Source of the DNA: Novosphingobium umbonatum
GTDB taxonomy: Bacteria; Pseudomonadota; Alphaproteobacteria; Sphingomonadales; Sphingomonadaceae
Direction: 5' to 3'
NCBI RefSeq assembly: GCF_004005905.1
Contig: NZ_SACO01000019.1
Location: forward strand, 1 to 47,226
Length of the DNA: 47,226 bases
Below, in pieces: positions 25,888 through 34,171 of this stretch. The position numbers were made by a program, and so were the translations under genes. Each line of letters begins with the position of its first letter. The first letter of the stretch is position 1. The notes under the pieces were generated by a model, which saw only the letters and a list, made by a program, of their open reading frames with translations, did not search any database and was not told the origin of the DNA.

Positions 25888-26970
25888 ATGACCAAGACTA
25901 TCACCATGAGCCGCCGCCAATGGCTGGCCTTCAGCGGCGCGGCCGCAGCCAGTCTGGCGCTGGGCCCGATCGCCAATGCCGCCACGCGCCATCGCAAGAT
26001 AGTGATCCGCGTCGATGATGTGGGCCATTCGCCGGTCCATAATATCGGCACCTTCGAAGCCATTGACGGCGGCATGGTCACCTCGGTGGACATTATGCTC
26101 GACAGCCCGGGAACGGTGGACGCGCTGGAGCGGCTCAAGGCCTATCCCTGGCTCTCGCTGGGCTGGCATGTGCATATGTGGGGAGCGCCAATCCTGCCCG
26201 CATCGCGCGTACCATCGCTGGTGGACAAGGGCGGCGAATTTGATGGACGCTTCCGCACCGATCTGGCGCGGGCCAGTGATGTCGTGGCCGAAGAGGCTGT
26301 GGCCGAATTGCGCGCCCAGTTGCAGCGATGCCAGCGCATTCTGGGGCGCGTCCCCGATACGGGCAAACTGGCCGACAATGGAACCCCATGGGGCCGAGCG
26401 ATGAATGCGGTCAATGCCGAGGCCGGTATCGTATCGGGCTATGCCACGGTGCAACCCACCGGCGCCAAAGTGCTGGCCAAAATCCGCGCGGCACAGGCCA
26501 AGGGCGAGGAATGGGCCAAATATTACAACGCCAAGGGAGCGCCCGAAGTGCCCGCGCAGCCGCAATGGGCCCATGCCAAAATCCTGCAACTGGACGGCAC
26601 CGAAGCCTATATTGACGTTTTGACCGATTCTGAAACAGAGTTGGAACTGCATTATGATCCGGTGCTCTATTACACGCAGGATCGCGCCGGTATCCTGACC
26701 CTGCCCGAGGATGTCATTGCCGTACAGGCATGGCATCCAGGCTATGTCGATTATTACGTCTATCGTCAGGGCGAACGTGCCAACCGTGCCCGCGCGCGCC
26801 AATTCACCGTCAACCGCACACAGGACGTTGCCGCCCTGCGCGATCCGCGCCTGAAGGACTGGATCAGGCGCAACGGGATCGAACTAGTCAACCAACGCGA
26901 CGCCCTTTTCGGCAGCCGCGAATTCCAGAACCACCTGCGCGCCATTGGCAGCGATCTGGCCATCGGATAA
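25888..26970 (+). CDS. Exported ChbG/YdjC-like carbohydrate deacetylase family protein
   Basis: The product has 360 residues from ATG 25888, preceded by GAGGAAG. The N-terminus MSRRQWLAFSGAAAASLAL is a twin-arginine signal (cleavage near ANA-ATR). The ChbG/HpnK deacetylase features follow: RVDDVGHS (D43, D44, H47), GMVTSVDIMLDSPG, and the metal ligands LGWHVHMWG (H93, H95), plus a later histidine in VQAWHPGYVDYY. ChbG removes acetyl groups from chito-oligosaccharides and HpnK acts on hopanoid sugars; many relatives are uncharacterised. Here it sits between a thiolase and an esterase, with no sugar genes nearby. It may therefore hydrolyse an N- or O-acyl group of a non-sugar substrate in the periplasm. 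Family confident, substrate unknown. Confidence 0.8.
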   Translation: MTKTITMSRRQWLAFSGAAAASLALGPIANAATRHRKIVIRVDDVGHSPVHNIGTFEAIDGGMVTSVDIMLDSPGTVDALERLKAYPWLSLGWHVHMWGAPILPASRVPSLVDKGGEFDGRFRTDLARASDVVAEEAVAELRAQLQRCQRILGRVPDTGKLADNGTPWGRAMNAVNAEAGIVSGYATVQPTGAKVLAKIRAAQAKGEEWAKYYNAKGAPEVPAQPQWAHAKILQLDGTEAYIDVLTDSETELELHYDPVLYYTQDRAGILTLPEDVIAVQAWHPGYVDYYVYRQGERANRARARQFTVNRTQDVAALRDPRLKDWIRRNGIELVNQRDALFGSREFQNHLRAIGSDLAIG

Positions 26971-26990
26971 ATCTTCTTCGGGAGCCTATT

Positions 26991-28121
26991 ATGACCAAGC
27001 TTTCCCTTCTGCTGGCCAGTGCAGCCCTTGCCGCCAGCCTTTCCCCACCGGCACAGGCCCAGCAACCGCCCGCCTCATGGCGTATGTCGGCCAAGGAAGT
27101 GCCGGTGGTGGATTACACGATCAACGCCGACCACTCGATCACTTTCACTTTGGCCGCACCCGATGCCAATTCGGCCGCGTTGATGTTTGGCGAACCGCAA
27201 ATGGGGCGTAGCCTGCCCATGAGCAAAGGCGCCGATGGCCGATGGGTGGCAACCGTGCCCCCCGTCGAGCCGGATATTTACGAATATTCGGTCAAACTGG
27301 ATGGTGCGGACCTACATCCCTCGATTCTGGAAGTGCCGTCCAATCCCCCCGCCTTTTGGCAGGTGCAGGACGTAGCCCATGGCTCGGTCAACATGCACAG
27401 CTATTATTCCAAGGTGCAGGGACGGATGCGCGGTGTGCATGTCTATGTGCCCGCCCAATATTATGCCCAGCCCAAGCGCCATTTCCCCGTGCTTTACCTA
27501 TGGGCGGGGCGGTATGAGACCGAATGGGTCCGCACCGGCTATGCCAATGTGATCGCCGACAATCTGATCGCATCGGGTAAGGCCCAACCGATGATCATCG
27601 TGATGGGCAATAACACCACAGGTCCGCTCGCCTCCCCCGCTTTCAAAAATGCCGAGGTGATCGAGCAGGAATTGAAGGCCGAATTGATGCCCTTCATCGA
27701 AAGCCACTATCGCACGATCAACGACCGCGCCCATCGCGCCACGGCGGGTCTATCCTTTGGTGGCGGTACGGCCTTGATTGTCGGCCTGCGCAATCTGGAC
27801 CGCTTTGGCGCGGTGGCCGAATTTGGCACCGGCGTGTTTGGCACATCGAAACCGGGCGAAGGTTCAGCCTCCTATCTGACCTATAACCCCGACACGATCA
27901 CGCCTGATCTCTATGCCAAGCTGAAAGCGCCTGCGACCAGCCTGAAGCCTTTTTACATGTCGGTGGGCAAGGACGACGCGCGCAAGCCCAACCAGATCGC
28001 CGCCTATGAGGATTTCAAGAAGCACGGAATTGATCCGGTTTTCCAGATCGTTCCGGGCGACCATGAATACAAGGCTTTCCGCGCCTCTCTGGCCGACCTT
28101 TTGCCGCGTCTGTTCCGGTAA
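26991..28121 (+). CDS. Exported esterase with N-terminal immunoglobulin-like domain (PF00756 type)
   Basis: The product has 376 residues from ATG 26991, six bases after GGGAG. The signal peptide ends near AQA-QQP. Residues 35-120 form an early-set immunoglobulin-like domain of the kind found before glycoside and feruloyl esterase domains (FTLAAPDANSAALMFGE; PDIYEYSVKLDG). From about 140 the enterochelin-esterase/feruloyl-esterase fold follows, with nucleophile S255 in GLSFGGGT, acid in VGKDDARK near 328, and H358 in PGDHEYKAF. This arrangement is common in feruloyl and acetyl-xylan esterases and in siderophore esterases. Given the lack of iron genes, hydrolysis of an aromatic or lactone ester is more likely. 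It is the third gene of the thiolase operon and ends before a hairpin at 28144. Confidence 0.87.
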   Translation: MTKLSLLLASAALAASLSPPAQAQQPPASWRMSAKEVPVVDYTINADHSITFTLAAPDANSAALMFGEPQMGRSLPMSKGADGRWVATVPPVEPDIYEYSVKLDGADLHPSILEVPSNPPAFWQVQDVAHGSVNMHSYYSKVQGRMRGVHVYVPAQYYAQPKRHFPVLYLWAGRYETEWVRTGYANVIADNLIASGKAQPMIIVMGNNTTGPLASPAFKNAEVIEQELKAELMPFIESHYRTINDRAHRATAGLSFGGGTALIVGLRNLDRFGAVAEFGTGVFGTSKPGEGSASYLTYNPDTITPDLYAKLKAPATSLKPFYMSVGKDDARKPNQIAAYEDFKKHGIDPVFQIVPGDHEYKAFRASLADLLPRLFR

Positions 28122-28140
28122 CGCGGAAGCCGGTATAGCA

Positions 28141-28176
28141 AAAGGGGGCGGCGAGATCATCCCGCCGCCCCCTTCT
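28141..28176. terminator. Hairpin terminator between convergent units
   Basis: GGGGGCGGCG (28144-28153) pairs with CGCCGCCCCC (28163-28172), followed by TTCT on the plus strand and preceded by AAA. It separates the thiolase operon from the end of the minus-strand CoA-transferase operon. The T tract is short, so strength is uncertain. Confidence 0.7.
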
Positions 28177-28212
28177 CGTGAGAAGCCCCTGAGCGTTATT
28201 TATCACTGCGCC

Positions 28213-28632
28213 TTATTTATCCTTGCGCAGGATCAGCATGCCATCCTGTTCACCGCTATTGCCGAAGTAGAAAGGCCCGATTTTGGCGGATTTATCGCCC
28301 AGCACCGGCACGGCAGCCTGATTGAACTGCCCCTTGCCGATGCGGCGCAATTCAACGCTGTAATGCACCTTGGGCGCCTTATCCTTGCGGCAATAGATAT
28401 GCAGGTTGAAGCGCTGGTTATGGCCGCCCTGAATGGCGAACATCTGGATACCCGACAGATCGCGCGGGGCGCATTCCTGATTGAGGTAATCAGCCATCTT
28501 CTGGGTCTGCGGGCCTTCGACATCCTCAAAGGCGCGCTCCTCCCATTTGGGCGGGAAAACCACATCCTGTGCCAAAACGGGCGCAACCGACCCCAGCCCC
28601 AAGGTCAGCACAACAACAGATCGGAACAGCAT
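28213..28632 (-). CDS. Small exported protein of unknown function
   Basis: The product has 139 residues from ATG 28632, seven bases after a perfect AGGAGGT. Residues 1-22 form a signal peptide (LAQDVV), leaving about 115 residues. I do not recognise the family. Visible features: two cysteines (NQECAPRD and HIYCRKDK) that could form a disulfide, basic patches, and GPFYFGNSGEQDGMLIL near the C-terminus. It lies 35 bases after trxB and is probably last in the long CoA-transferase operon. With thioredoxin reductase next to it, a redox link is tempting but unsupported. Confidence 0.75.
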   Translation of the reverse strand: MLFRSVVVLTLGLGSVAPVLAQDVVFPPKWEERAFEDVEGPQTQKMADYLNQECAPRDLSGIQMFAIQGGHNQRFNLHIYCRKDKAPKVHYSVELRRIGKGQFNQAAVPVLGDKSAKIGPFYFGNSGEQDGMLILRKDK

Positions 28633-28667
28633 AGAACAGACCTCCTGATGGTGAAAATGCTTCGGCA

Positions 28668-29609
28668 TCAAGCCAGCCCTTCCAGAAATTTCTCGGCATC
28701 CAGCGCCGCCTGACAACCGCTGGCCGCCGAGGTGCAGGCTTGACGATAGATCTGGTCCTGAACGTCGCCGGCGGCGAAAACCCCCGCAACGCTGGTGGCG
28801 GTAACTTGCCCCGCGCGGCCGCCGCGGGTGACGATATAGCCATTGTCCATCTCGAGCTGGCCCACGAACAGGTCGGTGTTGGGCTTGTGCCCGATGGCGA
28901 TAAAAATGCCCTCCACCGGCTCCTCGCGGCTCTGGCCCGTTTGGGTGGAAACAAGGCGCATGGCCGAGACCGTGTCCTCGCCCAGCACCTCGTCCAGCGT
29001 GTGGTTCCAGATGATGGTAACCTTGCCCTCGCGTTCCTTCTCGAACAGCTTGTCCTGCAGGATCTTTTCCGCGCGGAACTTGTCACGGCGATGGACGATG
29101 GTGACATGGCTGGCGATATTGGTGAGGAAGAGGGCCTCCTCCACCGCCGTATTGCCACCGCCGATCACCGCGACAGGCTTGCCCTTGAAGTAATAGCCAT
29201 CACAGGTGGCACAGGCTGAAACCCCGCGACCAAAGAAGGCCTCTTCGGACGGCAGGCCCAGATATTGCGCCGAAGCCCCAGTGCTGATGATCAGCGCATC
29301 GCATGTATAGCTGCCGGAATCGCCCTCCAGACGGAAGGGGCGCGAGGACAGGTCGGCAGTGTGGATCTGGTCAAATTCGAACTGTGTGCCGAACCGGTCG
29401 GCATGGTCAAAGAACCGCGCCATCAGATCGGGCCCCTGCACCCCTTGCGCATCGGCGGGCCAGTTGTCGACTTCGGTGGTGGTGGTCAATTGCCCGCCCT
29501 GCACCTCGCCCGTGATTAGCACCGGCGCCAGATTGGCGCGTGCGGCATAGACCGCCGCCGTATAGCCCGCAGGGCCCGATCCCAGAATAATCAGCTTGGA
29601 ATGCGTCAT
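28668..29609 (-). CDS. trxB: Thioredoxin reductase
   Basis: The 313-residue flavoprotein starts at 29609. The FAD-binding motif GSGPAGYTAAVYAARANL is at the N-terminus, the redox pair C133-A-T-C136 in VSACATCDG, the NADPH motif GGGNTAVEEALFL near 154, and GVFAAGDVQD near the end. It passes electrons from NADPH to thioredoxin. Its opening (LIILGSGPAG, GGQLTTTTEVDNWP) resembles gamma- and betaproteobacterial TrxB more than the sphingomonad housekeeping type I remember (GGQLTITTDVENYPGF), so acquisition with the island is possible. It sits 26 bases after the second CoA-transferase gene and is probably in the same operon, an uncommon place for a trxB. It may supply reducing power to an enzyme of the pathway, for example the UGSC protein; that is speculation. 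Confidence 0.93.
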   Translation of the reverse strand: MTHSKLIILGSGPAGYTAAVYAARANLAPVLITGEVQGGQLTTTTEVDNWPADAQGVQGPDLMARFFDHADRFGTQFEFDQIHTADLSSRPFRLEGDSGSYTCDALIISTGASAQYLGLPSEEAFFGRGVSACATCDGYYFKGKPVAVIGGGNTAVEEALFLTNIASHVTIVHRRDKFRAEKILQDKLFEKEREGKVTIIWNHTLDEVLGEDTVSAMRLVSTQTGQSREEPVEGIFIAIGHKPNTDLFVGQLEMDNGYIVTRGGRAGQVTATSVAGVFAAGDVQDQIYRQACTSAASGCQAALDAEKFLEGLA

Positions 29610-29635
29610 AAAACCTCTCTTGCGGCGCGGGGCGC

Positions 29636-30838
29636 TCAGTAAACGACCTTGGCCGCTTTCAGGCGTTCCAATTCTTGCCCATCCATACCCAGCAGGCTGG
29701 TGAACACCTCATCGGTGTCCTGCCCCAGAATGGGCGCCGTGCCACGAATGGCCGTGGGCGTCTGTGACAGACGATAGGGCGAGGTGATGGTCTTGCGGCA
29801 GCCCAGCACGGGGTGATCCACTTCCTGCACCTGCCCGCGTGCCAGCACATGAGGGTCGTTGAACAGGTCCCCTGCCTTGAAGCAAGGCGTGGCGGCAACG
29901 CCTTGCGCCTGCAACAGATGCATCGCCTCGACATAGCTCTTGTCCACGCACCAAGCGGCGATCAGCGCGTCCAGTTCGGCCTCCCTGGCCTTGCGGATGG
30001 GCGCGGTGCGGAAATCTGCCGCCCATGCCGGATGACCCAGCGCGGCCACCAATCCTTGCCATTCCTGCTCATTTCCGACCGCGATCGAGAGCCATTCATC
30101 CTCGCCTGAACAGCGGTAGACATTATGCGGTGCCATCGTGGGATGGCTGTTGCCGTGGCGATGCGGGCTGCGGCCATTCATGGCGTAATCCATCATCTGG
30201 TCGCCGATCATCGAATTGATGACTTCCGAGGAGGAGGAGTCGATATATTGCCCCTTGCCGGTTTCCTGCCGGAATTTGAGCGCCACCATGGCCGCAAACA
30301 CCGCCGCCGTGCCAGCTCGGGCATCGCCGCCAGAATTGGTCATCGTGTTGGGCTTCTTCTCGGCATAGCCGGTCAGATGCGATGTGCCCCCCACGCTGGT
30401 AAAGCATGGGTTGTAGGCGGCGTAGCGGCGCAATTTGCCCGTTGCGCCAAAGCCGGATAGCGAGAGCATGATGAGATCAGGCTTGACCTTCACCAATTCG
30501 ACATAATCCAGCCCCAGCTTGGCCATCACGCCGGGGCGCATATTTTCCAGCACGATATCGGCGGTCGCCACCAATTGCTTGGCCAAGGCGCGGCCTTCCT
30601 CTGTGGTGAGGTTCAGGCTGACGCTCTTCTTGCCCAGATTGATTTCAAAGAAATTCGAATTGGCCTCCAGATTGGCCACCGCGCCCTTGCCATGTTGGGC
30701 ACGCTGTTCATCGGGACGGGCACGGGTTTCGATCTTGATCACTTCGGCCCCCAGCGAGGCCAATTGCATCGTGCACCAGGGACCTGCCATCACATGGCCA
30801 AAATCGATGACGCGAATGCCGTTCAGGGCTGCCTTCAT
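29636..30838 (-). CDS. CaiB/BaiF-type CoA-transferase, subunit 2
   Basis: This 400-residue class III CoA-transferase starts at ATG 30838, overlapping the previous CoA-transferase gene by four bases. Landmarks are IDFGHVMAGPWC at the N-terminus, GAEVIKIETRARPDEQR, the NFFEINLGKKSVSLNL segment, and the catalytic aspartate D172 in SGGDARAG. Class III enzymes move CoA between acids through an aspartyl-CoA thioester. Two adjacent, overlapping family members recall two-subunit transferases such as BbsEF (benzylsuccinate) and SmtAB (malate), with succinyl-CoA as donor. The two here are similar in length but clearly different in sequence, and both keep the aspartate. The acceptor acid is unknown; a plausible role is to activate the acid entering beta-oxidation, since no acyl-CoA ligase is present. 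Confidence 0.9.
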   Translation of the reverse strand: MKAALNGIRVIDFGHVMAGPWCTMQLASLGAEVIKIETRARPDEQRAQHGKGAVANLEANSNFFEINLGKKSVSLNLTTEEGRALAKQLVATADIVLENMRPGVMAKLGLDYVELVKVKPDLIMLSLSGFGATGKLRRYAAYNPCFTSVGGTSHLTGYAEKKPNTMTNSGGDARAGTAAVFAAMVALKFRQETGKGQYIDSSSSEVINSMIGDQMMDYAMNGRSPHRHGNSHPTMAPHNVYRCSGEDEWLSIAVGNEQEWQGLVAALGHPAWAADFRTAPIRKAREAELDALIAAWCVDKSYVEAMHLLQAQGVAATPCFKAGDLFNDPHVLARGQVQEVDHPVLGCRKTITSPYRLSQTPTAIRGTAPILGQDTDEVFTSLLGMDGQELERLKAAKVVY

Positions 30839-32013
30839 GGCACCATCTCCAATTCTGCCAAAATCTCGCGCGTATGTTGCCCCAGCAAAGGCGCGGGGCG
30901 CTTCGGCGGCAGGTTGACATTGGAAGGGCGCGTAGGCTGGGCGATATATTCCAGCGCCCCCGCCACGGGATGTTCGATGGTCACGAAATGGCCCCGCTCG
31001 CGGAATTGCTCCAGCTTGAACACACCCTCAGCCGTCAGGATCGGCGCGGCGGCAGAGCCCTCCTTCTGGATGGCGTGGAACAATTCATCCTGCGTGACCG
31101 TACGCGACCATTCGTTCAAACGTTTGCGCAATTCGGCATAATTGTCGCTGCGCCCCTTTTGCGTGTCGAACGGCGGCTGCGCGCCCCACTCGGGACAACC
31201 CATCGCCCGCCACAGGCCTTCCCACTGCTGTTGGCTGGACAGGATGACCACGGCGAATTCGCCGCCCTTGCATTCGACCAGACTTTCCAGCAACCGTCCC
31301 TTGCCGGTGCGGTTGGGGTTGACGCCTTCATCGGTAAAGCGGCGCAATTGCGAACGTTCCAGCGTCATCATCGCATGCTGGATCGACACATCGACATGCT
31401 GGCCCGTTCCGCTCGCCCCGTTCAAACCGCCATCGCGCCAGAACAAAGCCGCCAGCGTGGCCGTAGCCCCCGCCATACCGCCATCAAACAGGCCCAGATA
31501 GCCCGGCCCCTGACAGGGGGGCACATCCAGATTGATCGCCCACATTGGCAAGAGATAGCCCTGACCCGAGGCGTGATAAAGATTGAGGTGATAGGCCTTG
31601 TAGTCCTTATAAGGCCCCACTTGCCCGAAAGGCGTGATCGAGGTGACCACCAGACGCGGGTTCACCTTGGCCAGATCCTCATAGCCCAGCCCAAGCTTGG
31701 CCAGCGTGCCCGGCATCTTGTCCTCGATCAGCACATCAGCCGTCTTGATCAACTCGATAAAGGCGGCCTTGCCCTCCGGCGTTTCGATGTCCAGCTCGAC
31801 CGAACGCTTGTTGGTGTTGAGATAAAGGAACGTGCCCGAGGCTTCTGGATTGGGCACATCGTCCTTGAACGGGCCGATATAGCGGGCATCATCGCCCCGG
31901 CCCGGCTTCTCAATCTTGATCACATCGGCGCCGAAATCGGCCAGCAGCTTGCCGCAATAGGGACCAGCCACGAAATCGGCCAGTTCAATCACGCGGGCTT
32001 TCAATCTGTCCAT
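30835..32013 (-). CDS. CaiB/BaiF-type CoA-transferase, subunit 1
   Basis: The product has 392 residues from ATG 32013, with GGGGAGGG upstream. It shows the class III pattern: IELADFVAGPYCGKLLADFGAD, VIKIEKPGRGDDAR, FLYLNTNKRSVELD, and catalytic aspartate D177 in GLFDGGMAG. It overlaps the start of the next CoA-transferase gene by four bases and follows the crotonase gene after 24 bases. Coupled translation favours a heteromer with that neighbour. Two independent enzymes, one for each acid, cannot be excluded. Confidence 0.9.
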   Translation of the reverse strand: MDRLKARVIELADFVAGPYCGKLLADFGADVIKIEKPGRGDDARYIGPFKDDVPNPEASGTFLYLNTNKRSVELDIETPEGKAAFIELIKTADVLIEDKMPGTLAKLGLGYEDLAKVNPRLVVTSITPFGQVGPYKDYKAYHLNLYHASGQGYLLPMWAINLDVPPCQGPGYLGLFDGGMAGATATLAALFWRDGGLNGASGTGQHVDVSIQHAMMTLERSQLRRFTDEGVNPNRTGKGRLLESLVECKGGEFAVVILSSQQQWEGLWRAMGCPEWGAQPPFDTQKGRSDNYAELRKRLNEWSRTVTQDELFHAIQKEGSAAAPILTAEGVFKLEQFRERGHFVTIEHPVAGALEYIAQPTRPSNVNLPPKRPAPLLGQHTREILAELEMVP

Positions 32014-32037
32014 GGAATGGACCCTCCCCAGTTCTTC

Positions 32038-32853
32038 TTATTTGCCCTTGGCCGCACGGGCCTTTTCGCGCTCGGCCAGAAATTCGCGCACCGATTCCTG
32101 ATGGTCATGCGAGGAATAGCAGTAGGCCTGCGCCTGACTGGCCAGCGTGTTGATCTCGTCAAAGCCCAGCTCAAGGCTGCGGTTCAGGATCGACTTGGCC
32201 ATGGCCTGCGCGGTTTGCGGATGGGTGGCAAAGCCTTTCAGGTAAGCCACCGCCTCGCTGATCAGCGCATCGGGTGCCACCACGCGGTCGACAAGACCGA
32301 TGGCCAGCGCCTCATCATGCTGAACGGTGCGGCCTGAAAACAGCAGTTCCTTGGCCCGCGCCACGCCCACCCGGCGCGGAATGTGGAAGAAGCCCCCACC
32401 ATCCGACACCAGACCACGGCGCACGAAATTGGCAGCCACCTCGGCGCCTTGCGCCAGAAACACAAAATCGCAGGTGAGAGCGACATCCAGCCCCAGCCCG
32501 AATGCCGGGCCATTGACCGCCGCCACCGTGGGTTTTCCCATGTGGAAAATCTTGCCCAGCGTTTCGTGGAATTCCTTTTGGCGCCACCAGCCCAGTTCGC
32601 CCGCCCGGGCGCCCTGATCCACGCGGTCCTGCATGCCACGAATATCGCCGCCCGAGCAGAACACTGCCCCTGCGCCAGTCACCACCACGCCACGAATGGC
32701 GCGTTCATCGGCCACGTAATCCACCGCAGCCTTCAGATCAAAGCGCATCTGATCGTCAATCGCATTGCGCACGCGCGGACGGTTGAGCGTCAGAATGGCA
32801 ATATCATCGACCAGTTCAAGGCCGATGGTTTCAAGCGAGGGGAGCGTGCTCAT
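32038..32853 (-). CDS. Crotonase-family protein, isomerase-like active site
   Basis: The product has 271 residues; its ATG at 32853 overlaps the MaoC stop codon (TGATG), so translation is coupled. The crotonase fold is clear: NRPRVRNAID, VFCSGGDIRGM (oxyanion hole), KPTVAAVNGPAFGLGLDVAL and RGLVSDGGGFFHIPR. Neither hydratase glutamate is in place: the first is D123 (GLGLDVAL) and the second aligns with F143. In contrast D151 in SDGG matches the aspartate of delta-3,delta-2-enoyl-CoA isomerases and PaaG. An isomerase, or a hydrolase or ring-opening variant, is therefore more likely than a plain hydratase, and hydration could be left to the MaoC-type partner. Residue alignment was made by eye. 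Confidence 0.85.
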   Translation of the reverse strand: MSTLPSLETIGLELVDDIAILTLNRPRVRNAIDDQMRFDLKAAVDYVADERAIRGVVVTGAGAVFCSGGDIRGMQDRVDQGARAGELGWWRQKEFHETLGKIFHMGKPTVAAVNGPAFGLGLDVALTCDFVFLAQGAEVAANFVRRGLVSDGGGFFHIPRRVGVARAKELLFSGRTVQHDEALAIGLVDRVVAPDALISEAVAYLKGFATHPQTAQAMAKSILNRSLELGFDEINTLASQAQAYCYSSHDHQESVREFLAEREKARAAKGK

Positions 32854-34106
32854 CAGTCAGCCTTCGAGATCAGTTTGACCAGGACATTGGCCTGGGTGTG
32901 GATGTCGCCATCCTGGTTTTCGGCATAGACGAACAGTTCGACCAGACGCTGGCCGTTCTCGTCGATGAATTTGCGCTTCACATGGCCCTTGACCCATGTG
33001 CTGTCGCCAAAGAAGTTGAAGCGGCGGTCCTGACTGTCCATCGACACGACAAAGCCATCATCGCCCATCCAGTCGGTGACGATATGGACCAGCATCATCT
33101 CGTTATGGATGCCGCCCGCATTGGCCAAAGGCGAACCGAACATTTGCGCGGCACGGTCCGAATAGTGCCAGTCGCGGCGGAAACGGTGCTCGCCGGTCAG
33201 CTCGTCAATCGGATGGGTTTGCAAGTGGCCGCGCATCGCCGCCCACTTGATGGCAAAGGAATAGACATAGCAGGACACAACCGTACGCGCCGAAGCATCG
33301 CACACGTCATAGATGCCCTTGGCCAGCGGCGGCAATGGCTCGCCCTCGACCACATCTTCCCAATAGAGCGTCTTGCCCCCGCGGCGCTTGATGCCGGCCA
33401 ACTGTGCGTCAAAGTCATCATGGATGTCCTTCAGCTCGGCCTCGGAATAGCGCTTGTATTCCTTGCCCGCATATTTCGCGCCAACCTTGGACTCTTTCCC
33501 ACCGCCGCTGGCATCCTTCTGCTTGCGGCGCGAAGGGGGCGTAGCCAGATAGATATTGCGACCCGTGGCAATGGCCTTCACCTCGTCATGCTGGTTCACA
33601 AAATAGCGCGGCACGCTTTCAATGAACATGCGATAGGGCTTACCCTCGACCTTCTTCTCTACAAAGCCGCCGTATTTGTCATAGCAGTGGAATTCCTCGC
33701 CGGGGCGGATCGGCCCGAAATAGTCATGCTTGTTGCCCGCCGCCAAACGCGCCACACCCGGCACACGCAAACGCCCACCAAACGAAGAGCCGAACGAGAT
33801 GCAGCTTTCATAGAGCGGCGGGGCAATGATCCCGCCCCAGCGCGTGTTCTGCGCATAGGTGCGGTTGCGCCAGATCGGGTTGGGATCGCCGATCGCATCG
33901 GCAAAATGCCGGATCAGATCCTCGGTGACCAGCGCGTTCAAAATGCCGCGTTCATATTCATTGGTCATGATTTCATGGACCGGAACAGGCAGCTTCACCT
34001 CGCCGCGCCCGGCGTTGAATTCGGCAATCTTGCGGTCCAGCTTCTCGTTCCATTCGGAATCGGACAGGTTATCCCAATCGGCGTCGGGAGCTGTTGGTGC
34101 GGCCAT
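32853..34106 (-). CDS. MaoC-type double hot-dog acyl-CoA hydratase/dehydratase
   Basis: The product has 417 residues from 34106 and is the first gene of the operon. The N-terminal half carries the FAS1-like dehydratase pattern VTEDLIRHFADAIGDPNPIW and GGIIAPPLYESCISFG, followed by GPIRPGEEFHCYDKYG. A charged linker rich in lysine and glycine (about 195-235) leads to a second hot-dog half with LPPLAKGIY and HIVTDWMGDDG. Such two-domain proteins hydrate or dehydrate acyl-CoAs in degradation of branched, steroid or aromatic side chains. The histidine after NPI seen in short MaoC proteins is tryptophan here, as is common in this branch. An exact GntR-type palindrome lies 66 bases upstream, between this gene and a divergent lactonase gene. 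Confidence 0.85.
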   Translation of the reverse strand: MAAPTAPDADWDNLSDSEWNEKLDRKIAEFNAGRGEVKLPVPVHEIMTNEYERGILNALVTEDLIRHFADAIGDPNPIWRNRTYAQNTRWGGIIAPPLYESCISFGSSFGGRLRVPGVARLAAGNKHDYFGPIRPGEEFHCYDKYGGFVEKKVEGKPYRMFIESVPRYFVNQHDEVKAIATGRNIYLATPPSRRKQKDASGGGKESKVGAKYAGKEYKRYSEAELKDIHDDFDAQLAGIKRRGGKTLYWEDVVEGEPLPPLAKGIYDVCDASARTVVSCYVYSFAIKWAAMRGHLQTHPIDELTGEHRFRRDWHYSDRAAQMFGSPLANAGGIHNEMMLVHIVTDWMGDDGFVVSMDSQDRRFNFFGDSTWVKGHVKRKFIDENGQRLVELFVYAENQDGDIHTQANVLVKLISKAD

Positions 34107-34171
34107 GATGTGACAAACCTCTCGTCTGGAATCTGGTCAAGTTGGGGATTGCCTATCGCCTCGCGCTCGAT

